DNA of 13,332 bases from Anaerolineales bacterium (GTDB lineage Bacteria > Chloroflexota > Anaerolineae > Anaerolineales > Anaerolineaceae), in contig JAGVAB010000054.1 in NCBI GenBank assembly GCA_020060485.1, positions 1-13,332 on the forward strand, given 5' to 3'. The notes beneath the pieces were generated by a model. The model ran no database searches. It worked only from the letters and a program-made list of their open reading frames with translations, and was not told the origin of the DNA. This document shows positions 7,444 to 13,186 of this stretch, one piece after another. The position numbers were made by a program, and so were the translations under genes. How positions within the stretch are numbered: position 1 is the stretch's first letter; each line of letters opens with the position of its first letter.

Positions 7444-7758
7444 CTACTCGTTCATCATGCGATCCACCAGCTCCTCAAGCGACCCGGGAGTATAGTCTTC
7501 TCCAAAAGCCGCCAGACGCCCTGTGCAGATGCGGGTGAGGATGCCGATGGTCTCTCCGGTAGAGACCTTGCGCTCCAAGAGCTGCGAGAAGCGCTCCTGC
7601 CAGACGCTCAACTCACGCACTTCACCCTTTGACAGGGTGGTGCCGAATTTCTTGCGCGGTACAGACCCCGGAGGACGGCCCGGCGAACGGGCATTGATCT
7701 CCAGAGACATCCGGCGCGCTTCGTATAGCTGAACCCAGGCAGATTTCGTTTTTGTCAT
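7444..7758 (-). CDS. Small basic protein, possible ribbon-helix-helix DNA-binding protein
   Basis: This 104-residue protein has no family I can name. Residues 24-38 (RSPGRPPGSVPRKKF) are basic and contain a GRPPG AT-hook-like core. Residues 38-84 (KFGTTLSKGEVREL..., then STGETIGILTRICTGRL) fit a short strand followed by two helices, as in ribbon-helix-helix regulators. Its ATG overlaps the stop of the AAA+ ATPase gene in ATGA, so translation is likely coupled and the two proteins may act together. A DNA-binding or adaptor role for the ATPase is the best guess. Confidence 0.6.
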   Translation of the reverse strand: MTKTKSAWVQLYEARRMSLEINARSPGRPPGSVPRKKFGTTLSKGEVRELSVWQERFSQLLERKVSTGETIGILTRICTGRLAAFGEDYTPGSLEELVDRMMNE

Positions 7759-8579
7759 TTTCCAGTAATCTCCCGAATAATATCCAAGGTGATAAATTCT
7801 TCTTCACTCTCCAGGACGGCATCTGTCGCCATGGCGCACAGACGAATGATCTCCCGCGGCACGCCATTGGAATGCTCATAAAGCAATTCAAAGGCATCGT
7901 CATCGATCAGAGGCTGGCTGCGACCGGCCACCCGCAAACGAAAGATGACCATTTGCAGAGCGCTGGCCAGGGTCAAGGGCGGCAGCACCAGACGGGCAAA
8001 GACGCGGGCATTCACTGCCCGGTTGGTGGCAAACAGTGGCTCCATTTCACGCTGTCCAAAAGCCAGCACCTGAACCACCTTGGAGTCATAGTCAAAGTTG
8101 TACAGGCGGTGAATGACCTCCAGGGCTTCCGCATCCATCAACTGGGCATCGTCCAGCATCACCACCACGTTGCGGCCAGAGGTATACGACTTGGCCATCA
8201 TGCCTTCCAGTCCATCCATCTGGCGCTGAAAGCTGCGCTGCGGCGGAACTCCCAGGGCGCTCGATATCTGGCGGGCGGCATCCATGGCCGACTTGAAAGC
8301 CGCAGTGTGGATATAACAGATCTGTATGCCCTCTTCAGCGGCATACAGATCATACAGGCGCCGCGCCAGAGAGCTTTTACCCATGCCCATATCCCCTGTG
8401 ATCAGGGACAGGCCGCGCCGGCGCGAAATGACCGCCACTGCCTGGCGGTAGACCCCCAGATGTTCATTTCCCAAATACAAATAGCGCGGGTCAGCCGAAA
8501 GTTTGAAAGGATCTTCTTTTAATCCCAGACTTTCCAGACGAGCCATCCGCCATTCCAAATCATTCAGATGATCGAACAT
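7755..8579 (-). CDS. ExeA/GspA- or TniB-like AAA+ ATPase
   Basis: This 274-residue protein opens with LGLKEDPFKLSADPRYLYLG, the usual N-terminus of ExeA/TniB-type ATPases. Walker A is GDMGMGKS (62-69), Walker B is VVVMLDDAQ (138-146), a sensor-like stretch is VLAFGQREME (171-180), a likely arginine-finger region is ARVFARLVL (191-199), and a sensor 2 motif is NGVPREIIRLCAMA (238-251). Related proteins act in type II secretion, Tn7-like target choice or phage-like replication. No secretion or transposase gene lies nearby; the neighbours are replication and partition genes, so a helicase-loading or initiator ATPase role is a reasonable inference. It is first in the leftward operon. The start is supported by GGAGG 9 nt upstream. 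An internal ATG at residue 12 is less likely. Confidence 0.88.
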   Translation of the reverse strand: MFDHLNDLEWRMARLESLGLKEDPFKLSADPRYLYLGNEHLGVYRQAVAVISRRRGLSLITGDMGMGKSSLARRLYDLYAAEEGIQICYIHTAAFKSAMDAARQISSALGVPPQRSFQRQMDGLEGMMAKSYTSGRNVVVMLDDAQLMDAEALEVIHRLYNFDYDSKVVQVLAFGQREMEPLFATNRAVNARVFARLVLPPLTLASALQMVIFRLRVAGRSQPLIDDDAFELLYEHSNGVPREIIRLCAMATDAVLESEEEFITLDIIREITGK

Positions 8580-8606
8580 GGCATAATTCCTCCGATTTGA
8601 AGTAAT

Positions 8607-8635
8607 TATTGCACTAAATCAACCAGTTTGCAATA
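8607..8635. promoter_or_regulatory. Inverted TATTGCA/TGCAATA repeat, candidate operator of the AAA+/DnaA-N operon
   Basis: TATTGCA (8607-8613) and TGCAATA (8629-8635) form a perfect 7-bp inverted repeat. The longer words AATTATTGCA (8604-8613) and AGTTTGCAAT (8625-8634) recur exactly at 12832-12841 and 12572-12581 in the origin-like region. The right arm overlaps the proposed -10 box of the operon. This is the arrangement by which iteron-type initiators repress their own genes. Confidence 0.45.
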
Positions 8636-8659
8636 GAGTTAACGCTATTATTCTGTCAA
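8630..8659 (-). promoter_or_regulatory. Candidate promoter of the leftward AAA+ operon
   Basis: On the minus strand a perfect TTGACA (8659-8654) is followed after 18 bp by TATTGC (8635-8630). The -35 is perfect and the -10 poor, which would suit a regulated promoter. The leader to the ATG at 8579 would be about 45 nt. Confidence 0.45.
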
Positions 8660-8711
8660 TCATACTATATTAGCTTAATTTCATTGATTTGGGGGGTAAT
8701 TTATGCTAATA

Positions 8712-8740
8712 TTGTCATAACGATAAGAAATTATCATAAA
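8712..8740 (+). promoter_or_regulatory. Candidate promoter of parA1-parB
   Basis: TTGTCA (8712-8717), a 17-bp spacer and CATAAA (8735-8740) lie 46 nt upstream of the parA1 start. The spacer contains GATAA and TTATC in inverted orientation (8722-8735), a possible operator for ParA or ParB control. The whole 8580-8785 spacer is AT-rich and otherwise shows no gene. Confidence 0.45.
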
Positions 8741-8785
8741 GCTGGGGTCATTTGATCCGCTCCCAGCAAAACAAGAAGGAATCCA

Positions 8786-9637
8786 ATGGCTGTAACCATT
8801 ACCATCGCAAATGAAAAAGGCGGGGTCGGCAAAACCACCACCGCCGTCAATCTGGCAGCCGGACTGGCGCTGCGCCTGGTCGAACAACCAGGTCCCGCCA
8901 GCCGGGTACTGCTGATCGACATGGATCCCCAGGGGCATGCCTTGATGGCAACCGCCTTCGGCCAACACAATGCCCCGTCACAGCAATCCCTGGCCGCCCT
9001 GCTTACCGAAACCCCGCCCCCATCCATCCAGCCCATGCTGCGCCAGGGCGAGCATCATCCCAACCTGTTCTTCGTTCCCAGCCACCGCGCCTCCATGTCC
9101 GAGGCCTCCCGTTTGCTGCCCACCCTGATGGCTAATGAAAGCCGCTTGCAGCGCGCCCTGCTGCCGGTGCAGGATCAATTCGCCTACATCATCATCGACA
9201 CCCCGCCCACTACCGGCGACCTGCTGATCAATGCCCTGGTGGCTGCCTCTCAGGTGGTCATTCCGGTGGAGACCAGTTACCTGGGAGTTTCCGGCCTGCG
9301 CGAGCTGCAACGCACGATCGAAGCCGTGCGTCTGCACTTCCGACCTGACTTGAACATCTTCGGTTACCTGCCGACTCTGTGTGATGAACAACGCAGCGAG
9401 ACGCTGGACATCCTGGGCGAGCTGGAACAGCGCTACCCACAAGCGGTGCTGCCCCCCATACACAAATCCTCCGATCTGGCCTATGCCCATTCCAGCCATA
9501 TGGATGTCTTCACCTACCGCCCGCCTCGCCGCCGTTCAACCGAATTGATCTCCTCCAGCTCGCGCGCCACCCAGGAATACGAACAACTGGTGGACAGCAT
9601 TCTGCATGCGACCTGGCACCTGACGGCCGGAAGGTGA
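8786..9637 (+). CDS. parA: ParA-family partition ATPase (first system, paired with ParB)
   Basis: This 283-residue protein has the deviant Walker A KGGVGKTT (11-18) near the extreme N-terminus, Walker A' LLIDMDPQG (42-50) and Walker B IIIDTPP (135-141), the set that defines ParA/Soj ATPases. There is no N-terminal helix-turn-helix, so it is of the small (Soj-like) kind, and operator binding by ParA itself is unlikely. A basic C-terminal stretch, YRPPRRRSTELISSSSR, could bind DNA nonspecifically. The protein would form the ATP-dependent nucleoid gradient that moves ParB-bound DNA. The ribosome site AAGGA lies 5 nt before the ATG. parB follows after a 122-nt gap containing a parS-like palindrome. 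Confidence 0.93.
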   Translation: MAVTITIANEKGGVGKTTTAVNLAAGLALRLVEQPGPASRVLLIDMDPQGHALMATAFGQHNAPSQQSLAALLTETPPPSIQPMLRQGEHHPNLFFVPSHRASMSEASRLLPTLMANESRLQRALLPVQDQFAYIIIDTPPTTGDLLINALVAASQVVIPVETSYLGVSGLRELQRTIEAVRLHFRPDLNIFGYLPTLCDEQRSETLDILGELEQRYPQAVLPPIHKSSDLAYAHSSHMDVFTYRPPRRRSTELISSSSRATQEYEQLVDSILHATWHLTAGR

Positions 9638-9647
9638 ACGGTGATTC

Positions 9648-9661
9648 GTAACCGCGGTTAC
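9648..9661. promoter_or_regulatory. parS-like palindrome, copy 1 (between parA1 and parB)
   Basis: GTAACCGCGGTTAC is a perfect 14-bp palindrome 11 nt after the parA1 stop. Its half-site GGTTACA matches the two longer palindromes at 12543 and 12882 with only the two central bases changed. Placement next to parB and recurrence at the origin-like region make it the best candidate for the ParB binding site. Confidence 0.7.
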
Positions 9662-9699
9662 AGTTTGGCAGCCATGCCGCTGGCCGCGCAACAATCGGC

Positions 9700-9733
9700 T
9701 TTGATCCAACCGGAACCGATCAAAACTTCCGGT
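9700..9733 (+). promoter_or_regulatory. Two interleaved inverted repeats just upstream of parB
   Basis: TTTGATC (9700-9706) pairs with GATCAAA (9718-9724), and ACCGGAA (9709-9715) pairs with TTCCGGT (9727-9733). The two 7-bp stems overlap and cannot form together as simple hairpins, though they could form a pseudoknot. They end about 12 nt before the parB ribosome site, so they may set ParB translation or bind a regulator. Confidence 0.4.
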
Positions 9734-9759
9734 ATGTGGAAATAAAAAAGGAAACCAGA

Positions 9760-10917
9760 ATGGCTGCCAGCAAACGCAAACGCTTCAGCGCTTTTGAGGA
9801 TTTTCCAGGCAATGATGAGACTCCCGGCCAGCCCCAGGAGCCGACAGCGGTATCTTTCATCGCCAAGACCGCCCCGTCGCCCGCCGCCCAGGTGGAACGC
9901 ATCGAGCGCCTGAAACCCAGTCAGATCCTGCCGGATCGTTTTCAACCGCGCCGCCTGCTGCCGGGCAGCATCCGTCATGCCTTCTTCGATGGCGAGATCG
10001 ATTGCTACCAGGCGGCGGCCGAATGGCTGCATCTGGCCCGTCAGGATGCCGGACACCGCGCACAGATCGACAACCTCCTGGCCATGGGTAATTCTTTCGA
10101 AGCCCACGGACAGATCAAACCCATCACTGGCTCGTGGATCACCGATCCGCAGGGCCAGTACTGGTTTCAAATCGAGACCGGTGAGCGCCGCTTCTGGGCT
10201 GCCTGCCTGCAGGCTGTCTCCGCAGGTGCAGAAGAAGAACCCCTGCTGCGGGTGGAGGTCATCCAGCAGCCTTCCCGCCAGCGCCAGGTGCTTGAGAACC
10301 GTCACGCCGAGGCGCCTTCGGCAGTCAGCCAGGCCTGTGAGATCGCAGCCCTGATCCTGTCAGAACTGGGAGCGCTGCCCGCACACAACACGCCGGATGA
10401 ATATGAATACTTCCGGGCGGCGCGCGCCCAGCGCATGCCAGCCGGCCTGTGGGATAGGCTGATGCCGATCATGCAGCTCACCCGGCCGCGCATGGTGCAA
10501 TTCCTCAATATCTTGCAGCTCCCCTCCCCGCTGCTGGACCTGGCAGACCGTTACCGCTTGCCGGAACGCGTTCTGCGTGAGGTCTTGACCCTTACGCCAG
10601 ACAAGTGGGAAGAGGCTATCCGGCTCAGCATCCAGAATGAAATGACTTCGGATCAAGTGGCCGAACTGGCCACTAAAACAGTGGACTCACATCCTGAGCG
10701 CAGCAGCCCGCCAGCGTCCGCCCACCGGCCAGAGAAAACTGCGGTAGGCGGGCTGCGCCGTTTTGCCAACGCCCTGATCAATCTGGACCGCCTGGCCCAG
10801 GCCCAAACCCTGGACACGGTGGCCGATGAACTGGTCACCAGCGATCAGGCGGATGAGATGGTGACCCTGCTGGAAGAATTGACCAACCTGCTGCAGGCCC
10901 GCCTCAAGCGGCGTTGA
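9760..10917 (+). CDS. parB: ParB-like partition protein with an insertion in the N-terminal domain
   Basis: This 385-residue protein has ParB/Srx box I at about 48-65 (RIERLKPSQILPDRFQPRR) and HGQIKPI at 116-122. The CTP-binding GERRFWAA box is at 141-148, followed by a VLEN box near 177-180. Between QPRR and HGQIKPI there are about 50 residues where canonical ParB has roughly 20, so an extra helical segment is inserted. The region 225-305 (PAGLWDRLMPIMQL, RPRMVQFLNILQLP, then NEMTSDQVAEL) fits the helix-turn-helix domain that reads parS. A linker and a C-terminal helix (about 330-385) probably dimerise the protein. The start at 9760 is chosen over the in-frame GTG at 9736 because AAAAGGA lies 8 nt upstream. 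It forms an operon with parA1 and is followed by a terminator. Confidence 0.88.
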   Translation: MAASKRKRFSAFEDFPGNDETPGQPQEPTAVSFIAKTAPSPAAQVERIERLKPSQILPDRFQPRRLLPGSIRHAFFDGEIDCYQAAAEWLHLARQDAGHRAQIDNLLAMGNSFEAHGQIKPITGSWITDPQGQYWFQIETGERRFWAACLQAVSAGAEEEPLLRVEVIQQPSRQRQVLENRHAEAPSAVSQACEIAALILSELGALPAHNTPDEYEYFRAARAQRMPAGLWDRLMPIMQLTRPRMVQFLNILQLPSPLLDLADRYRLPERVLREVLTLTPDKWEEAIRLSIQNEMTSDQVAELATKTVDSHPERSSPPASAHRPEKTAVGGLRRFANALINLDRLAQAQTLDTVADELVTSDQADEMVTLLEELTNLLQARLKRR

Positions 10918-10950
10918 ACCAGATCAGGCAGCATTCAGCACATTCAAATC

Positions 10951-10984
10951 ACAACCACTTGCGAGTCAGGTGGTTGTTTATTTA
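10951..10984 (+). terminator. Intrinsic terminator after parB
   Basis: ACAACCACTT (10951-10960) pairs with AGGTGGTTGT (10968-10977) with one G-T wobble around a 7-nt loop, followed by the T-rich TTATTTAT. It lies 34 nt after the parB stop. Confidence 0.75.
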
Positions 10985-11055
10985 TGTCCCTGCAAACCCA
11001 AACCATTCCGTAATTCTGAACCAGTCACAAATTGCCAACCTGTCATCACCGCGCA

Positions 11056-11095
11056 AAAACCGGCAAAAATCCAATAACCAATAATTAGCGGTTTT
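11056..11095. repeat. Inverted repeat and tandem heptamer in the 10985-11170 spacer
   Basis: AAAACCG (11056-11062) and CGGTTTT (11089-11095) are a perfect inverted repeat. Between them CCAATAA occurs twice in tandem (11071-11084). The stretch is AT-rich and holds no gene. Its role is not clear. Confidence 0.35.
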
Positions 11096-11173
11096 CCGGT
11101 CATTTTTCCCACAGGCATAACATTATCAATCTACAGGCAGTTATATGCGATGAACCCCCAATAAAATCACGCA

Positions 11174-11266
11174 AGGGGCGACCTTGCTTTTGTGCCAGGG
11201 TCGCCCCTAAGGGTCGCTCCTTGACGAATCGAGGGGCGACCCTGTATAATCTTTAGGGTCGCCCCT
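11174..11266. promoter_or_regulatory. Five-copy 12-bp operator array over the parA2 promoter
   Basis: The word AGGGGCGACCCT or its reverse complement occurs at 11174 (forward, one mismatch), 11197 (reverse), 11210 (reverse, one mismatch), 11232 (forward) and 11255 (reverse). Start-to-start steps are 23, 13, 22 and 23 bp, close to whole helical turns. Copies at 11232 and 11255 form a perfect 12-bp inverted repeat with the -10 box between them. The obvious ligand is the ribbon-helix-helix protein encoded at 12086, by analogy with ParG-type autorepressors. The same sites might serve as its centromere. Confidence 0.75.
11221..11250 (+). promoter_or_regulatory. Sigma-70-type promoter of parA2-RHH
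   Basis: TTGACG (11221-11226), an 18-bp spacer and a perfect TATAAT (11245-11250). Transcription should begin near 11257, giving a leader of about 65 nt. One operator copy fills the spacer, the next covers the start point, and a third overlaps the first base of the -35. Confidence 0.8.
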
Positions 11267-11322
11267 TTGGCATATTCATTCCCTGTTCTGGCGACCAGGC
11301 TTCTACACAGAAAGCGAGCATT

Positions 11323-12093
11323 ATGGAAATCATCGCATTTGCCAATCAAAAAGGCGGGGTCGGCAAAACCACCACCGCTATTACTCTGGCCGCCGGCCTG
11401 GCCGTCAAAGGATATCGCACCCTGCTGGTGGACCTCGACCCCCAGGGGCATGTAGCCTTCTCCCTGGGTCTTGAGAAAAAACCCGCTCTTTATCAATTGA
11501 TCTGCCTGGGAGAGAAACTGCAAGATCTGGTCGTGCTTGCCCGCCCAAATCTCGACATCCTGCCCGGCAATAAGCTAAGTGAGAAGGTCAAACGCCACAT
11601 CACTCTTTCGGACTTTCGCGAGACCATTCTGCTGGATATCTTCAAATCTTCATCTTATGACTATGTGCTGCTGGACATGGCTCCTTCCCTGGATGTGCTG
11701 CACGTCAACGGACTGGTGGCCAGCGATTGGGTGGTGATTCCCACCCGCCTGGACGCCCTGGCTGTGGACGGGGTCAAAGAAGTATTGCTGACCATGGGTG
11801 AGGTAACCAGGCAAGGACACCACTTCAAAGGCTATTTCATTTTGCCCACCTTTTTTGAACGCATCACCAAAGAGACCCTGACCCAGTTTCAGGAGATCGT
11901 GCATACTTTTGGCTCAAATGTCTGGCCGCCCATTCCGCGTGATACCCGTGTACGGGAAGCGTCCGCCTATGGCAAAACCCCCTGGGAATATGCTCCGCTG
12001 TCCAGCGCCATCTGCGGTTATGAAAGCAAGCGCGGCCGCATTGGGGGCTACGCCCAGGTTTTACGACACTTACTGGAGGTAACACATGGCTAA
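11323..12093 (+). CDS. parA: ParA-family partition ATPase (second system, paired with RHH protein)
   Basis: This 256-residue protein has KGGVGKTT (10-17), LLVDLDPQG (34-42) and VLLDMAPS (115-122) as the Walker A, A' and B motifs of ParA. It lacks an N-terminal helix-turn-helix, as in type Ib systems, where a small partner protein does the DNA binding. The first 40 residues closely resemble the other ParA here, including identical DNA around the P-loop, but the rest differs, so the two are old paralogues or separate acquisitions. Its stop overlaps the next start by 8 nt, so the two products are translationally coupled. The ribosome site before 11323 is weak (GAAAGCGAG). Expression is likely repressed through the five-copy operator. 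Confidence 0.92.
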   Translation: MEIIAFANQKGGVGKTTTAITLAAGLAVKGYRTLLVDLDPQGHVAFSLGLEKKPALYQLICLGEKLQDLVVLARPNLDILPGNKLSEKVKRHITLSDFRETILLDIFKSSSYDYVLLDMAPSLDVLHVNGLVASDWVVIPTRLDALAVDGVKEVLLTMGEVTRQGHHFKGYFILPTFFERITKETLTQFQEIVHTFGSNVWPPIPRDTRVREASAYGKTPWEYAPLSSAICGYESKRGRIGGYAQVLRHLLEVTHG

Positions 12094-12463
12094 AGAACAA
12101 CGCCGCCAACCCTTGCTGGATCCGGCCGTCGCTGATCTGCTGAATGGCATGGAGAAACGCCAGGCCGAGTCACAACTGCCGCGCCGCCAGCGGGAAAAGC
12201 TGGCCAAAGAACGTGCCAAGATCCAGGCCCGCCGACCGCAGCGCGCGACCTACGACCTGCCCCCGACTGTGCGTAATCTGGTCAGAGAACTGGCCGAAGA
12301 AGAAGGTGTGCCTGCCAGTCAGCTGGTTACCCTGGCCCTGCTGCGCTTTTTACAGGAGTACCAATCCGGGCAAGTGCGGCTGGGTGAATTCAAACATCCT
12401 TCCCGCAGTCCGCGTTATGACTGGAACCTGGTTTTTCCAGACGAACTGATGCCAAAAGAATAA
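12086..12463 (+). CDS. Ribbon-helix-helix partition/repressor protein (ParG-like role)
   Basis: In this 125-residue protein, residues 1-52 are very basic and rich in Arg, Lys and Gln, with the look of a flexible DNA- or ParA-binding tail. Residues 53-92 (RATYDLPPTVRNLVREL..., then VPASQLVTLALLRFLQEY) match a strand-helix-helix unit of the Arc/CopG fold. The tail 105-125 contains YDWNLVFPDE. In type Ib partition such a protein binds the centromere and the operator, and its N-terminus stimulates ParA. GGAGG lies about 6 nt before the ATG, within the end of parA2. Known ParG proteins are shorter (about 76 residues), so naming it parG would be too specific. Confidence 0.8.
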   Translation: MAKEQRRQPLLDPAVADLLNGMEKRQAESQLPRRQREKLAKERAKIQARRPQRATYDLPPTVRNLVRELAEEEGVPASQLVTLALLRFLQEYQSGQVRLGEFKHPSRSPRYDWNLVFPDELMPKE

Positions 12464-12493
12464 TCCTGCTTGTCAATGATTGAGTACATTCGC

Positions 12494-12530
12494 AAAGCTG
12501 CTCTGTATTTCATAGAGCAGCTTTTATCTA
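12494..12530 (+). terminator. Intrinsic terminator after the parA2-RHH operon
   Basis: AAAGCTGCTCT (12494-12504) and AGAGCAGCTTT (12514-12524) form a perfect 11-bp stem with a 9-nt loop, followed by TATCTAT. It lies 31 nt after the stop and separates the operon from the origin-like region. Confidence 0.8.
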
Positions 12531-12542
12531 TCCATTGTCTGA

Positions 12543-12564
12543 AAGTGTAACCGTGGTTACACTT
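12543..12564. promoter_or_regulatory. parS-like palindrome, copy 2
   Basis: AAGTGTAACC, central GT, GGTTACACTT: a perfect 22-bp palindrome apart from the two centre bases. It shares GTAACC-N2-GGTTAC with copies 1 and 3. It begins 18 nt after the terminator stem and marks the left border of the origin-like region. Confidence 0.75.
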
Positions 12565-12584
12565 CTTCAGAAGTTTGCAATGGG

Positions 12585-12660
12585 GAAAGAAGACAGCAAA
12601 AACGTTTTTAAAGTTGAAGAGAGTCGTTAAAGAGTCGTATATAGAATCACGTGCAAATTT
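12585..12660. other. AT-rich stretch beside the repeat array, candidate unwinding element
   Basis: It contains the perfect palindrome AAAAACGTTTTT (12598-12609), TTTAAAG, AGAGTCGT twice at 11-bp spacing (12620 and 12631) and TATATAG. It lies between the second palindrome and the direct repeats, where iteron plasmids have their AT-rich melting region. No ORF fits. Confidence 0.45.
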
Positions 12661-12680
12661 TGCATCCTTTAGAGGGGAAT

Positions 12681-12880
12681 CTTTTGCATGCAGAAGATGG
12701 GCAAAATTTGCATGCAGGCGCGCCTCAAGGTAAAACCTACATTCTGGCCAGCGGGAAGAAATTGCCGGCAGGCCTGGGGGAGAATTTTGCAGTCAGGCCA
12801 GAGTGAAAGTTATGCAGTCAGGCCATAGTGCAATTATTGCATGATGGCCTTAAGGCAAATAATGCATTCAGGGATGGCAG
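12681..12880. repeat. Direct repeats of exact 25-bp period, iteron-like array (candidate oriV)
   Basis: Seven units in register begin at 12706, 12731, 12756, 12781, 12806, 12831 and 12856; a degenerate eighth lies at 12681. In each unit TGC (TAC in one) is at position 8-10 and a GGCC-like block at about 16-19; the best shared core is TGCAGTCAGGCCA. Units 12781 and 12806 agree at 21 of 25 positions, other adjacent pairs at roughly 14-16. There are no spacers, so this is not a CRISPR array. Iterons that bind a replication initiator are the first reading. A centromere for the RHH protein is the alternative, because the array lies just after parA2-RHH. Confidence 0.75.
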
Positions 12881-12881
12881 G

Positions 12882-12901
12882 AGTGTAACCACGGTTACAC
12901 T
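12882..12901. promoter_or_regulatory. parS-like palindrome, copy 3
   Basis: AGTGTAACCACGGTTACACT is a perfect 20-bp palindrome apart from its central AC, almost the same as copy 2. It begins directly after the last 25-bp repeat, so the array is bracketed by two copies 339 bp apart. Confidence 0.75.
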
Positions 12902-13073
12902 TTTTGATCAGTTGAGCGTGTTTCGCTCGGCTTTGGGCAACCTTTCATTTCAAACCTGTGATGCATGGCATTCTCAAGAAAGCTTGACATTTGCGATTTT
13001 CCAAAACGGTCAAGGTCATCCAGACCAAAGTAGATGCAAAATGCTGATGATAATGGGCTGCCCTCTGCCGCCA
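12902..13073. other. Non-coding spacer, nothing clear
   Basis: I see no credible gene, promoter or repeat here. A TTGACA-like word near 12985 has no matching -10 box. Confidence 0.5.
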
Positions 13074-13130
13074 TTCCTCCCCCGGCACAGATTGGATTTG
13101 TAAATCAGACTTCATAGGCCGGGGGAGGAA
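13074..13130. repeat. Hairpin H1, 13-bp perfect GC-rich stem
   Basis: TTCCTCCCCCGGC (13074-13086) pairs perfectly with GCCGGGGGAGGAA (13118-13130). The 31-nt loop contains a smaller GATT/AATC hairpin. First of three adjoining hairpins. Confidence 0.75.
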
Positions 13131-13137
13131 AAGAAAC

Positions 13138-13180
13138 GTACTGTGTTGAGAAACGGCGAAGCCGTTTCTCAACACAGTAC
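13138..13180. repeat. Hairpin H2, 20-bp perfect stem with GAA triloop
   Basis: Arms 13138-13157 and 13161-13180 are perfectly complementary and begin and end with GTAC; the loop is GAA. The tip reads GCGAAGC, known as an exceptionally stable DNA mini-hairpin and found in some single-strand phage origins. The stem is followed by AAAAA on the + strand, so it would read as a terminator (TTTTT) on the minus strand. No minus-strand gene within the window reads into it. Confidence 0.85.
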
Positions 13181-13186
13181 AAAAAG

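Noticed and set aside
7752..8522. 256-codon + strand ORF
   Set aside because: It is antisense to the AAA+ ATPase, whose Walker motifs and ribosome site are unambiguous.
7755..8579. Tn7/Tn5053-like transposition module (TniB/TnsC)
   Set aside because: No TniA/TnsB, TniQ or resolvase gene and no terminal repeats occur nearby; neighbours are replication and partition genes.
9658..10305. 215-codon minus-strand ORF
   Set aside because: It is antisense to parB, across boxes I-III; no motifs of its own.
12598..12609. AAAAACGTTTTT palindrome as a specific operator
   Set aside because: A single AT-rich copy; kept only as part of the candidate unwinding region.
12681..12880. CRISPR array
   Set aside because: The 25-bp units are tandem with no unique spacers, repeats are imperfect throughout, and no cas gene is present.
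12828..13103. ORF of 91 codons on the + strand
   Set aside because: It begins within the direct repeats and runs across the third parS-like palindrome, has no ribosome site and no protein-like composition.
13138..13180. Integron attC site
   Set aside because: The perfect stem lacks the unpaired extrahelical bases, and the GTT/AAC ends do not fit the RYYYAAC/GTTRRRY consensus.
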